A stretch of DNA of 64,000 bases, from positions 18,967-82,966 of the forward strand of contig JAOADT010000009.1 in assembly GCA_026417175.1 (NCBI GenBank), given 5' to 3'. A program made the translations under genes and the position numbers. The DNA comes from Deltaproteobacteria bacterium. GTDB taxonomy: Bacteria; Desulfobacterota; Syntrophorhabdia; Syntrophorhabdales; JANXAF01. This document shows, in pieces, positions 52,526-60,967 of the stretch. Every line of letters starts with the position of its first letter. Positions within the stretch are counted from its first letter, which is position 1. The notes under the pieces are model-generated. The model saw only the letters and a list, made by a program, of their open reading frames with translations. It was not told where the DNA came from and ran no database searches.

Positions 52526-53433
52526 ATCTTGTTACCTCCAAGAGTTTCTTTTACAAGCTTTAATGTTTCTGGATGTCTAAGAACAAGTAGATTAGCACCT
52601 GCAAGAAGAAGAGCTATAGCAGTTATACCCTCCCACAGGAGGCCCTGATTCTTCTCTTCCTTTGCCTGTTTAGTTTTCCAACACTCTCCTCCAAGGTTAG
52701 CGATTATGGGCATCATTGTCATACTATCCTTCGTAATTATGCCGATTTGTTTTACTCTTTCCATTATAGAAAAGCTGTATTCAATGCCATAACCCAGGGC
52801 CGACGAAAGAGGATCAATAACAACCCTTTCCGGAGGAAGAAACTTGCAAAGTTTTATGTTCAATTCTTTAAGCAAGTTAATGTCAAGGGGTGTCTGCGCT
52901 ATAGCAACATGGCCGTTTTCGAGAATTGCTTTACCCACAATTTCATAGTTTTCTTTCTGCACAGGACCAATTAAGAGATTTTCGCCTTTACACACCTCCG
53001 CTACCCGTGGAAGAACTTCTGAATCCTTTTTTTCGTCACCGCATCCATACACTATGAGAGGTTTCCTTACTTCGGAAAGCATTCTTTTTACAAGTGAAGC
53101 TGCCTCATCAGGACTGGTATCTTTTTCAGCAGGGTCAGTGCTTAAGAGCATAAGTGAAATGGCATCTGCCCCATATTCTTCGCATTTTTTCGCCCATTTT
53201 ATTGGGTCAGAGATCACATCAAGATAAGGTTCTTTTAAAAAGTCCGGCCAGTCCTGAGGCACCATATCTAATACCTCAAGAGCAAATCGTGGCGGATTTG
53301 GTTGGACTCCATCGTCAAAAAAATGCAAGGGTAATATATTTTCTCCTCCTATTTTTAATGTCTTCTCCCCTTTTCCTATAACTATTTCCCTTACGTTACC
53401 CGTGTATGCCTCTTTCGGTACTTTGAACTCCAT
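52516..53433 (-). CDS. acsD: Corrinoid iron-sulfur protein small (delta) subunit
   Basis: A 305-residue TIM-barrel protein: LKIGGENILPLHFFDDGVQPNPPRFALEVLD at the N-terminus, CEEYGADAISLMLLSTDP, VVIDPLSSALGYGIEYS and ANLGGECWKTKQA. It binds AcsC to form the corrinoid protein that accepts the methyl group. It follows acsE in the operon. Confidence 0.94.
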   Translation of the reverse strand: MEFKVPKEAYTGNVREIVIGKGEKTLKIGGENILPLHFFDDGVQPNPPRFALEVLDMVPQDWPDFLKEPYLDVISDPIKWAKKCEEYGADAISLMLLSTDPAEKDTSPDEAASLVKRMLSEVRKPLIVYGCGDEKKDSEVLPRVAEVCKGENLLIGPVQKENYEIVGKAILENGHVAIAQTPLDINLLKELNIKLCKFLPPERVVIDPLSSALGYGIEYSFSIMERVKQIGIITKDSMTMMPIIANLGGECWKTKQAKEEKNQGLLWEGITAIALLLAGANLLVLRHPETLKLVKETLGGNKIWN

Positions 53434-53476
53434 CTGGACCTCCCATTATTTCAGAATAATTTTAAAATAAAAGTCA

Positions 53477-54364
53477 TTAAATCTCAAGCCATGCGTCAGA
53501 ATACAAAGTTTCGCCCATCAGAATTCTAGCTGTTTTTACGTAGTCTATCTCCTTCTGTGTGAGTGAGGACATGTCTATTTCCTCTTTATCCATTACCTTG
53601 TATATGAGTTGCCTTACATTCTCCATTTTGCCTCTAATGAGGGCCATCAGCTCTTCATCAAGGGGGTCAGCTATTGCCGAGTAGAGGCCACTTCTCTCGA
53701 GCATCACAAGGTAGGTTCTGTTCAATATCGGTCTAAGGTGATGTGGTACCCCGTTTGATACGTTAGAAAGCCCGACTGTAGATTTAACCCCAGGCACCAC
53801 ATCTTGCAGGATTTTTATGAATTCTAAATTTTCTACAGCTATTCTCTGTCCTTCACCAGCCGTACTTACGGGTAAAATTATAGGATCTATCCATATATCC
53901 TCATTTGGTATCCCCAGTTCATTTGCATATGTCACCGTGTCCAAGATACTCTCTACCTTAGTCTCCAAATCAGGTGGCATTCCCTTATCTGTCATTACGG
54001 AAACTACCACATCACAGTTGTATTTTTTAGCCAAAGGTAGCATGTTTTGCTTCGAATCCGTCTTTCCCGATGCAGAATTAAGAAGGGGTCTTCTTTTGCA
54101 ATATTTCAAACCAGCTTCCATCGCCACAGGGTTCATCGTGTCTATAGATAACGGAAGGTCTACAACTTCCTGAACACATTCTACTAACCACTTCATTGTC
54201 TCTTCTGTATCACGTTTAACTGGACCTACATTAAGATCCAGATAATCCGCTCCTGCCTCTTTTTGTTGAATTGCCAGATCTTGGATAACTTTTGCATTCC
54301 TCTCTCTTATTGCTTGGGAGACTTCTTTTGCAATCACGTGAATATTTTCACCTATTATAATCAT
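53477..54364 (-). CDS. acsE: Methyltetrahydrofolate:corrinoid iron-sulfur protein methyltransferase
   Basis: A 295-residue pterin-binding TIM barrel with IGENIHVIAKEVSQAI, GADYLDLNVGPVKRD, LSIDTMNPVAMEAGL and KSTVGLSNVSNGVP. It transfers the methyl group from methyl-THF to the corrinoid protein. Using THF rather than methanopterin, it is the bacterial-type route, in contrast to the archaeal-type CODH/ACS subunits in the same operon. Confidence 0.94.
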   Translation of the reverse strand: MIIIGENIHVIAKEVSQAIRERNAKVIQDLAIQQKEAGADYLDLNVGPVKRDTEETMKWLVECVQEVVDLPLSIDTMNPVAMEAGLKYCKRRPLLNSASGKTDSKQNMLPLAKKYNCDVVVSVMTDKGMPPDLETKVESILDTVTYANELGIPNEDIWIDPIILPVSTAGEGQRIAVENLEFIKILQDVVPGVKSTVGLSNVSNGVPHHLRPILNRTYLVMLERSGLYSAIADPLDEELMALIRGKMENVRQLIYKVMDKEEIDMSSLTQKEIDYVKTARILMGETLYSDAWLEI

Positions 54365-54376
54365 GAACCCCTCCTG

Positions 54377-55027
54377 TCATTTATTCTTCCTATCTTTGAA
54401 AACGAATGCCCCAACAGGACAAATGTGGACTAGTTCCTTTTTTTCACTACACCTAGTTGTACCCAAAGGCGCGTCCATAAATGCCGACACCCTTCTTTTA
54501 AGTCCCCTGTAAGCAAACGAAATGCAGTTAAGCCCATCCCTCTCGGATAAGTAAACGCATCTCCCGCATTGCACACATTTATTAGGATCGAACGCAAATA
54601 CTGGACTTGAGTCGTCCACGGGAAGATCACTGAGAAACTTTTGATACTTATTGGTCTTTAAACTGATCTTTAGATGCTTTGCAATTCTTTGAAGCTCACA
54701 TATACCATTTTTCCCACAATTTTTGCAATCAACAGGATGGGTACTCATTATTAGTTCAAACGCTGTCTTTTGAAGTCTTAAGGCCTTTTCTCCTCTAGTA
54801 TTAACTTTTATTCCATCTTCTACATGTATTGTGCAAGCACATTTAGGCAGCTCATCCCCTTCAATTTCCACGAAACAGAGTCTACACCCTGCATAGGGTT
54901 CTTCTCTTTCTTCGAGGAAACAAAGATTAGGAATATAAATTCCGTTCGTAATTGCTACCCTCAATAGAATATCGCCCTTTTTACATTTTATTTGTTGTCC
55001 ATCAATTACAACGTTCACCTCTGTCAC
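54377..55027 (-). CDS. NuoG/HydA N-terminal-like iron-sulfur protein
   Basis: A 216-residue protein resembling the N-terminal third of NuoG or of iron-hydrogenase subunits. It has a plant-type [2Fe-2S] site (CFLEEREEPYAGCRLC with a later CACT), a His-Cys site (HPVDCKNCGKNGIC), and a [4Fe-4S] site (CVQCGRC). It has no hydrogenase H-cluster or molybdopterin domain. Together with the NuoE- and NuoF-like genes 7-10 kb downstream in the same operon it could form a diaphorase that links NAD(H) to the pathway. It sits between folD and acsE. Confidence 0.85.
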   Translation of the reverse strand: MTEVNVVIDGQQIKCKKGDILLRVAITNGIYIPNLCFLEEREEPYAGCRLCFVEIEGDELPKCACTIHVEDGIKVNTRGEKALRLQKTAFELIMSTHPVDCKNCGKNGICELQRIAKHLKISLKTNKYQKFLSDLPVDDSSPVFAFDPNKCVQCGRCVYLSERDGLNCISFAYRGLKRRVSAFMDAPLGTTRCSEKKELVHICPVGAFVFKDRKNK

Positions 55028-55915
55028 TTACTTTATACCCGCATGCAGTTTACAGGCTTTAAGCGTGTTTACCATTAGCATTGTTATTGTCATGGGACCC
55101 ACTCCACCCGGCACAGGGGTTATCATGCTAGCCTTTTCTTTGACTGCGTCAAAGTCAACATCTCCACAGAGCTTTGCCTTACCATCGGGTGTGGTTCCAA
55201 TTCTATTCACCCCAACATCGATGACAACTGCGCCTTCTTTTACCATGTCTGCAGTGATAGCCTTTGGCTTTCCTGCCGCAACAATAAGAATGTCTGCCCT
55301 TTTTGTGTGGGACGCCAAATTTTTAGTTCCCGTATGGCAGATGGTTACCGTCGCATTCGCACCTTTTTGTTTCTGAATCAAGATATTAGCTATAGGTTTT
55401 CCAACAATGTTTGATCTCCCGACAACTACAACTTCTGCGCCATCAGTTTCAACCCCAGAGCGTATGAGAATCTGTTGAATTCCTGCGGGTGTACAAGGTA
55501 GAAAATCAGGTTCTCCTATCATTAACTTACCCACATTCACAGGGTGAAACCCGTCTACGTCTTTTCTCGGATCTATTGCGTAAAGTATATTGTTTTCGTT
55601 TATATGTTTTGGAAGCGGCAGTTGGACTAGAATTCCATGGATTTGTGGATCTTTGTTGTACTTATCAATTAATTTTAATAATTCTTCTTCTGTTATAGTC
55701 TCTGGCTGATTATCTTGTACCGAATAAAATCCCAGTTCTTTGGCCGTTTTCTGCTTACCAGTTACATATGAAATGGACGCTGGATTTTGACCTACAAGAA
55801 TAGTCACAAGTCCTGGTACCACGTTATACTTCTCTTTTATGTAGATTACTTCTTGTCTTACTTCTTCGCGTATTTGTTGAGCTATTTCATTTCCATTTAT
55901 TATTTTTGCTGCCAT
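55028..55915 (-). CDS. folD: Methylenetetrahydrofolate dehydrogenase/cyclohydrolase
   Basis: A 295-residue bifunctional enzyme with the FolD signatures YVTGKQKTAKELGFYS (catalytic Tyr and Lys), GILVQLPLPKHIN, DVDGFHPVNVGKL, VVVGRSNIVGKPIANIL, and PGGVGPMTITMLMVNT. It makes methylene-THF from formyl-THF. It follows fhs after a hairpin and is itself 1 bp from the next gene. Confidence 0.96.
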   Translation of the reverse strand: MAAKIINGNEIAQQIREEVRQEVIYIKEKYNVVPGLVTILVGQNPASISYVTGKQKTAKELGFYSVQDNQPETITEEELLKLIDKYNKDPQIHGILVQLPLPKHINENNILYAIDPRKDVDGFHPVNVGKLMIGEPDFLPCTPAGIQQILIRSGVETDGAEVVVVGRSNIVGKPIANILIQKQKGANATVTICHTGTKNLASHTKRADILIVAAGKPKAITADMVKEGAVVIDVGVNRIGTTPDGKAKLCGDVDFDAVKEKASMITPVPGGVGPMTITMLMVNTLKACKLHAGIK

Positions 55916-55940
55916 TTTTGCTACCCCCGTAAAATATTTT

Positions 55941-55965
55941 AACCCGGTCCCTTAAGGACCGGGTT
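55941..55965 (-). other. Intercistronic hairpin between fhs and folD
   Basis: A perfect 10-bp stem, AACCCGGTCC (55941-55950) with GGACCGGGTT (55956-55965) and a 5-nt loop. On the transcribed strand the tail is AAAATATTTT, with no T-run, so it is unlikely to be an efficient intrinsic terminator. It may protect the fhs message or mark RNA processing. Confidence 0.55.
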
Positions 55966-55972
55966 TCGAGAC

Positions 55973-57760
55973 TTAGAACAATCCCATGACTTTACCTGTA
56001 TTTACATCAACATCGATTCTTCTAAAAGCTGGATCAGAGCTAGTTCCCGGCATGAGACTTATAGTTCCAGTCATTGGACATACAAACCTTGCTCCAGCGA
56101 ATATGAGAAGATCTCTTACAGGTAAAATCCATCCTTTTGGTACGCCTTTTTTATTCGGATCGTGAGACAAGCTTAGGTGAGTTTTAACCATCATGGTCAT
56201 AAAATCTTTCATATTTGGATCTGCTTCTATTCTTTTTGCCTTTTGTTCTGCCTCAGGTGACCAAGAGACACCATCTGCACCGTATACTTCCTTTGCTATT
56301 ATTTCGACCCTCTGCCTTAATGGCATCTCAAGTGGGTAAAGGAACTTAAACTCGTTCTTTTCATTACAGGCATCCAAAACAGCGTCAGTAAGTTCTAGTG
56401 CTCCTTCCCCTCCTTTAAGCCAGTGTTCTGAAACAGCGCATCTTGCTCCTGCCTGTTCTGCGTATTTACGTACGAGGGCGATTTCTTCTTTTGTATCAGT
56501 ATGGAATGTGTTTATACATACAACCGGGTTTATGCCCGCCTTTTTAATTATACTTAGGTGATGAAGCATGTTGGGTATCCCTTTTTCCAGAAGTACAAGA
56601 TTTTCCTTAGTGTAATCCTCAGGAAGCGGTCTTCCAGGAACAACTGTGGGTCCTCCCCCGTGCATTTTCAGTGCTCTAATAGTTGTGACCAGAACTGAGA
56701 CGTGGGGTGTTAATCCGCTCAGTCTGCACTTTACGTTCCAGAATTTTTCAAAACCAATATCGGCACCGAATCCACTTTCAGTAACATGATAATCGAAAAG
56801 CTTAAGTCCGATTTTATCACCTATTATTGATGACTGTCCAACAGCAATATTTGCAAAAGGACCTGCGTGCACTAAGCAAGGCTGATATTCCGTAGTCCAC
56901 ATGAGCGTGGGGTGTATTGTATTTCTCATCCATGCGCACATGGCACCTGCTACCTCAAGGTCAGAGGTCGTTACCGGATTTCCTTTTTTATCATAAGCGA
57001 CAATTATCTTTCCTAGTCTCTCTCTCAGGTCTTTAAGATCCGTACAAATGGAAAGAATTGCCATGAGTTCAGAACTCACAGTAATCTGAAATTTCGATTG
57101 CATCATATAACCATCCATCTTGCCGCCAATCCCGATAATAATGTTCCTTAAAGCCTGAGCGCAAAAATCAATTGCCCATCCCATCTCCACAGCAGTAGGA
57201 TCGATATCTAATCTTCTAAGATTTCTTTTTGCCAGCTCAGCATCATCGTAATTTCTTTCATGTTGCATCCTAGAAGTAAGAGCTACCATTGCTAGGTTGT
57301 GTGCGTTGGTGATCGCATCTATATCACCGGTGAGTCCCAGTGAAAATTCTGTCATCGGGATTAGCAGAGCTTTCCCTCCACCGGCGGCAGTTCCCTTTAT
57401 ATTAAATGTGGGGCCTCCGGAAGGCTGTCTTATACATCCTCCTACATTTTTACCTCTTTTGCCTAGACCTTGAATCAGTCCCATTGTCGTTGTTGTTTTT
57501 CCCTCTCCAAGGGGTGTGGGGGTTATAGCTGTAACCTCAATGTACTTCCCATCTGGTTTGTCCTTTAACCTTTCGATGACTTTCATATAATCGATTTTAC
57601 AAAGCTTCCCATAAGGAATTATCTCGTCTTTCTGTAACCCCAGCTTTTCCTGCGCCTCTTCCAGCGTGGGTAGCGTTTCTTCTGCTATCTCAGCTATCTG
57701 CCAGTCTGCCAATTTCCTTGGATCTGCTTCAAGGTATTTTTTTGAAATTGTAAAAGGCAT
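55973..57760 (-). CDS. fhs: Formate-tetrahydrofolate ligase
   Basis: A 595-residue ligase, slightly longer than the usual length of about 557. The P-loop is [19 protein letters not shown], then [20 protein letters not shown] and [18 protein letters not shown]. It makes formyl-THF from formate, ATP and THF, the first folate step of the methyl branch. It is the first gene of the 15-kb Wood-Ljungdahl operon, with AAAGGAGGAG before the ATG. Confidence 0.97.
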   Translation of the reverse strand: MPFTISKKYLEADPRKLADWQIAEIAEETLPTLEEAQEKLGLQKDEIIPYGKLCKIDYMKVIERLKDKPDGKYIEVTAITPTPLGEGKTTTTMGLIQGLGKRGKNVGGCIRQPSGGPTFNIKGTAAGGGKALLIPMTEFSLGLTGDIDAITNAHNLAMVALTSRMQHERNYDDAELAKRNLRRLDIDPTAVEMGWAIDFCAQALRNIIIGIGGKMDGYMMQSKFQITVSSELMAILSICTDLKDLRERLGKIIVAYDKKGNPVTTSDLEVAGAMCAWMRNTIHPTLMWTTEYQPCLVHAGPFANIAVGQSSIIGDKIGLKLFDYHVTESGFGADIGFEKFWNVKCRLSGLTPHVSVLVTTIRALKMHGGGPTVVPGRPLPEDYTKENLVLLEKGIPNMLHHLSIIKKAGINPVVCINTFHTDTKEEIALVRKYAEQAGARCAVSEHWLKGGEGALELTDAVLDACNEKNEFKFLYPLEMPLRQRVEIIAKEVYGADGVSWSPEAEQKAKRIEADPNMKDFMTMMVKTHLSLSHDPNKKGVPKGWILPVRDLLIFAGARFVCPMTGTISLMPGTSSDPAFRRIDVDVNTGKVMGLF

Positions 57761-57784
57761 AGCACACTCCTCCTTTGATTTTTT

Positions 57785-57849
57785 TTGACAATGCCTAATA
57801 TGTTCCAGATTTCACTAATTAATTAATTAAAGACGAAGCGCATTGTCAA
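57785..57849 (-). promoter_or_regulatory. Promoter of the Wood-Ljungdahl operon with long-range inverted repeat
   Basis: On the minus strand TTGACA (57844-57849) is followed by TTAATT/ATTAAT repeats near 57821-57827 as the -10 region, giving an fhs leader of about 50 nt. Two 10-bp arms, TTGACAATGC (57785-57794) and GCATTGTCAA (57840-57849), form a perfect inverted repeat across a 45-bp AT-rich centre. One arm covers the -35 box. Confidence 0.5.
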
Positions 57850-57887
57850 TAAAAATTTTAGGTAACTTGTCCTAAAACTTCTCTCTA

Positions 57888-57915
57888 TTGATTTTTCTTT
57901 GACCCGAATTATAAA
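57888..57915 (+). promoter_or_regulatory. Promoter of the HD-domain gene, probably leaderless
   Basis: TTGATT (57888-57893), 16 bp, TATAAA (57910-57915), then 8 nt to the ATG at 57924 and no Shine-Dalgarno. Confidence 0.55.
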
Positions 57916-57923
57916 ATTAGTAA

Positions 57924-58478
57924 ATGAATCGAGAAAAAGCTCTTGAACTTCTAAATACCTACATATCTAATCAAAATCTGATCAAGCATTCTTTGGCGAC
58001 TGAATCATGCATGCGATCGCTTGCCTCCAGGTTCGGGGAAGATCCTGAAAAATGGGGTCTATGTGGCTTGATTCACGATATTGACTACGAAGTTGTAAAT
58101 GGTGATATGAAAAGACATTCTCTCGAAGGCGTAAGAATTCTTAAGAAACATGGGTTTGATGACGATATTTGCCAAGCTGTTTTATCTCACAACGAGGCTC
58201 ACGGTGTAGTTCCCGCTTCGCGTATGGCCAAGGCCTTATATTGTGTCGATCCCATAACTGGACTGATTGTGGCTGCAACTTTAGTTTTGCCGTCAAAAAA
58301 GATATCTCACCTAAAACCTGAGAATTTGCTCAACCGTTTTAAGGAAAAAAGTTTTGCTAAAGGGGTAAGAAGGGAAGTTATATTGAAATGTAAGGAGTAT
58401 CTGGATATCGAACTGGAAACCTTTTCGGATATATGTATTAAAGCAATGAACACTATAGCAGAGGATTTAGGGTTGTGA
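57924..58478 (+). CDS. HD-superfamily hydrolase
   Basis: A 184-residue HD-domain protein with His22 (KHSLATESCM), the central His51-Asp52 pair (LIHDIDYE), His65, and a later SHNEAH. This is the small HDIG-type family with unknown substrate, likely a phosphohydrolase for a nucleotide or related compound. It is divergent from the Wood-Ljungdahl operon and stands alone. About 180 bp after it hold only AT-rich sequence. Confidence 0.85.
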   Translation: MNREKALELLNTYISNQNLIKHSLATESCMRSLASRFGEDPEKWGLCGLIHDIDYEVVNGDMKRHSLEGVRILKKHGFDDDICQAVLSHNEAHGVVPASRMAKALYCVDPITGLIVAATLVLPSKKISHLKPENLLNRFKEKSFAKGVRREVILKCKEYLDIELETFSDICIKAMNTIAEDLGL

Positions 58479-58662
58479 GTATCAAATTTTATCAAGGTCG
58501 AAAGAAAAGTTCATAACTGGATTTTTGCTTCATAGATTGACCAACTTTTTTATAAATTTTTATAAAAATTTTCAGCAATTCAAAATAAAATCTAAATCAT
58601 TTCGCCAAAGAGATAAGTAAATTAATGCAAACAGCATTTAACACCAAATAGCGTATAAGCAA

Positions 58663-59643
58663 TCAGACTTTTTGAGCCCTTAATATAGCAGCAGCTTCCT
58701 CAGGTAAAAGCGCTGTAACATAAAATTCATCTTCCCTTTTGTATTTAGAAGATCTGAAATCTCTGGGCATTATCTCCACATGCCAGTGAAAGTAATTAGA
58801 AGGTGACGAGTCTCCCTCTGCAAGGGGATTGGTGTATACAAAATTAGGGGAGGTATGGTAAACGATAGTATAAGCGTTTGTGAGTTTTTCGATCCTTTTC
58901 ATAGTATTAAGAAGGATTTGGGTAAAAGAAGAAACCACTTCCTCTTCGTTTATATCTTCAAAACTGTCTTTGTGCTGTTTGGGGACTATCCATGTCTCAA
59001 AGGGAAACCTTGAGGCAAAGGGACAAAAAGCCACAAAGTGCACATTCTGAATTACAACTCTCTTTTTGTCTCTTACTTCCTGTCTGAGCACATCGCAGAA
59101 AAGACATCTTTCTTTTCTCATATAGTGCTCTTTGGCGTTTTTTAACTCGTGTTCTATTCTCTGAGGTAAAATTGGAGTAGCAAGTACATGTGAATGAGGA
59201 TGAAAAATATACGAACCCGCCAGTTCTCCGTAATTTTTGAAAACTTGTATATACCTGAATCTTTTGTCTCTTTTGAGGTCAAAGACCCGTTCTTGATAAA
59301 ACCTGAAGAGTAATTCAACCTCTTTTTCCGTAAAATTCGAGAATATCTTAGCATGTTCAGGTGTTTCCACAATAATTTCATGTGCACCCAGATTTGACAT
59401 CTTATCATAAAGACCTTCCGCCCTCTTTTCCTCAGAAGCTTCGATAACGAAAAGAAAATTTCTAGAAGGAAAACACCTAATTCTCCACGAACCAGTTTCA
59501 TCTTTCACTTCCCTAATTGTGGGAGGTGTTAAATCTTCATTTCCTGGGCAAAATGGGCAAATTGCTCTATTATCTATGCTAATATACTTATACCCAACAA
59601 CAACCCAGTTCCCAGATATAGGATCCCTTCTTATCTCCGGCAC
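58663..59643 (-). CDS. Galactose-1-phosphate uridylyltransferase-family protein
   Basis: A 326-residue GalT-family protein opening with EIRRDPISGNWVVV, with zinc-like CPFCPGNE and CLFCD sites and a C-terminal FHWHVEIMPRD. The nucleotidylated-His motif is HPHSH (148-152), where usual GalT has HPHxQ; the Gln-to-His change could alter donor or acceptor specificity. It may act on another sugar phosphate. The start is GTG; TTGACA (59673-59678) and TAATAT (59650-59655), 17 bp apart, lie 6 nt upstream, so the mRNA is probably leaderless. Confidence 0.85.
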   Translation of the reverse strand: MPEIRRDPISGNWVVVGYKYISIDNRAICPFCPGNEDLTPPTIREVKDETGSWRIRCFPSRNFLFVIEASEEKRAEGLYDKMSNLGAHEIIVETPEHAKIFSNFTEKEVELLFRFYQERVFDLKRDKRFRYIQVFKNYGELAGSYIFHPHSHVLATPILPQRIEHELKNAKEHYMRKERCLFCDVLRQEVRDKKRVVIQNVHFVAFCPFASRFPFETWIVPKQHKDSFEDINEEEVVSSFTQILLNTMKRIEKLTNAYTIVYHTSPNFVYTNPLAEGDSSPSNYFHWHVEIMPRDFRSSKYKREDEFYVTALLPEEAAAILRAQKV

Positions 59644-59649
59644 AAGTAC

Positions 59650-59678
59650 ATATTACCCGAAGTTCCATAAGTTGTCAA
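59650..59678 (-). promoter_or_regulatory. galT-like gene promoter, leaderless
   Basis: On the minus strand TTGACA (59673-59678), 17 bp, TAATAT (59650-59655), then 6 nt to the GTG start at 59643. Confidence 0.6.
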
Positions 59679-59686
59679 AGAACCAT

Positions 59687-59715
59687 TTGCAAATTCTTAT
59701 CTTGATATTTAAAAT
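59687..59715 (+). promoter_or_regulatory. suhB promoter, leaderless
   Basis: TTGCAA (59687-59692), 17 bp, TAAAAT (59710-59715). An ATG follows immediately at 59716, too close for a transcript start, and a second in-frame ATG lies 6 nt further, at 59722, where transcription should begin. Confidence 0.55.
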
Positions 59716-59721
59716 ATGCAC

Positions 59722-60498
59722 ATGGACGAACTTGTCAAATTTGTCATACATTGTGTAAAGGAGTCGGGAAAAATCCAAAAAAAGTACTTTCAAAAAGCCG
59801 TTAAAGTTCAGCATAAAGGCGATATAAATCTGGTTACAAATGTGGATTTAGAATGTCAGGAAAAAATTATATCTATAATCAGCTCAGAATTTTCAGACGA
59901 TGACATATTAAGCGAGGAACGTCATAACGTGCTTTCAAACGCAAAAAGAAGGTGGATTATAGATCCTTTAGACGGGACAACCAACTATGCTCACGGATAT
60001 CCTTTTTTCTGCACCTCTGTGGCATGCGAGGAAGAAGGGGAACTCTTAGTAGGCGCAGTTTATAATCCCATATTTGAAGAGCTTTTTTACGCGAAAAAAG
60101 GAAAGGGGTCATACTTTAACGGCGATCGCATAAGGGTTTCCAAGATAAGTGACTTAAAGATAGCTCTTTTAAGCACAGGTTTCCCTTACGACCTGGCTAC
60201 GAGCAAAAGAAACAACATTGACAACTTCTTAAGGTTTATCTTTCGGGCTCAGGCAATAAGAAGAGACGGTTCTGCAGCCCTAAATTTGTCATACGTTGCA
60301 GCAGGTCGCTTTGACGGTTTCTGGGAAATAAAACTTAACCCTTGGGACGTGGCAGCAGGAACACTATTGGTCAAAGAAGCTGGTGGGCTTGTAACTGACT
60401 TTCAGGGAAATCCGATAGATATATACAAAGATGAAATAGTTGCCTCTAACGGGCTTATCCACGCTGAAATGATAAAAATACTCAATTCCGGGGAATAA
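59722..60498 (+). CDS. suhB: Inositol-1-monophosphatase family protein (SuhB-like)
   Basis: A protein of about 258 residues with the metal-binding motifs WIIDPLDGTTNYAHGYPFFCTSVA and the later WDVAAGTLLVKEAGG. It hydrolyses inositol monophosphate or a related sugar phosphate using Mg2+. I start at 59722 because the ATG at 59716 overlaps the likely promoter. It heads an operon with the V4R protein and the histidine kinase. Confidence 0.92.
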   Translation: MDELVKFVIHCVKESGKIQKKYFQKAVKVQHKGDINLVTNVDLECQEKIISIISSEFSDDDILSEERHNVLSNAKRRWIIDPLDGTTNYAHGYPFFCTSVACEEEGELLVGAVYNPIFEELFYAKKGKGSYFNGDRIRVSKISDLKIALLSTGFPYDLATSKRNNIDNFLRFIFRAQAIRRDGSAALNLSYVAAGRFDGFWEIKLNPWDVAAGTLLVKEAGGLVTDFQGNPIDIYKDEIVASNGLIHAEMIKILNSGE

Positions 60499-60509
60499 CT
60501 GGGGGGAAA

Positions 60510-60959
60510 ATGAAAGCTTACACCATTGAAGAAATTAAAAGTATAGTAAGACCGAGTCTTGGAAACGAGGTACCTTTGGAGCTCTTTCGGATCTTAAGAA
60601 TAATAGGTATGAGAAACCTCCTAGGAGAGAGTTCGGGTGCTGCATTATACATGATGGGAAAATATGTTGGTTCTATTCTTGATGTGTCCAATGAAGAAGA
60701 AATAAAAGATGTTATTAAAAGCTTAAGAATAGGAATACCCCAGATTGAAAAAAAAGATGAAAGTCACTATATCGTAAAGCTCTATGAATGTATTACGTGC
60801 GCTGGCTTTCCGTACACTGGAGAAATGTTTTGCGATATGGAGAGTGGAATTCTCGCAGGACTCTTTGAAAAGATTACTGGTAAAAAAGCAAAATCTACCC
60901 AGACCAAAAGTTGGTCAGTTGGGTATAACTACTGCGAGTTTGATATCATCCTTTACTAA
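60510..60959 (+). CDS. V4R-domain protein, putative sensory partner of the histidine kinase
   Basis: A 149-residue protein with a V4R (4-vinyl reductase) domain at about residues 85-149. CITCAGFPYTGEMFCDMESGILAGLF and SWSVGYNYCEFDI provide the conserved cysteines and glycines. V4R domains bind small hydrocarbons or metal centres in sensors and in bacteriochlorophyll synthesis proteins. There is a GGGGG-like site before the ATG. It lies 8 nt before the histidine kinase gene, so it may be the input module of that kinase. Confidence 0.85.
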   Translation: MKAYTIEEIKSIVRPSLGNEVPLELFRILRIIGMRNLLGESSGAALYMMGKYVGSILDVSNEEEIKDVIKSLRIGIPQIEKKDESHYIVKLYECITCAGFPYTGEMFCDMESGILAGLFEKITGKKAKSTQTKSWSVGYNYCEFDIILY

Positions 60960-60967
60960 ACTCGCCT

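Noticed and set aside
54377..55027. Iron-only hydrogenase or formate dehydrogenase subunit
   Set aside because: Only the NuoG-like N-terminal Fe-S domains are present. There is no H-cluster or molybdopterin domain in this gene or beside it.
55941..55965. Terminator between fhs and folD
   Set aside because: The stem is strong but has no T-run on the transcribed strand. I keep it only as an intercistronic hairpin.
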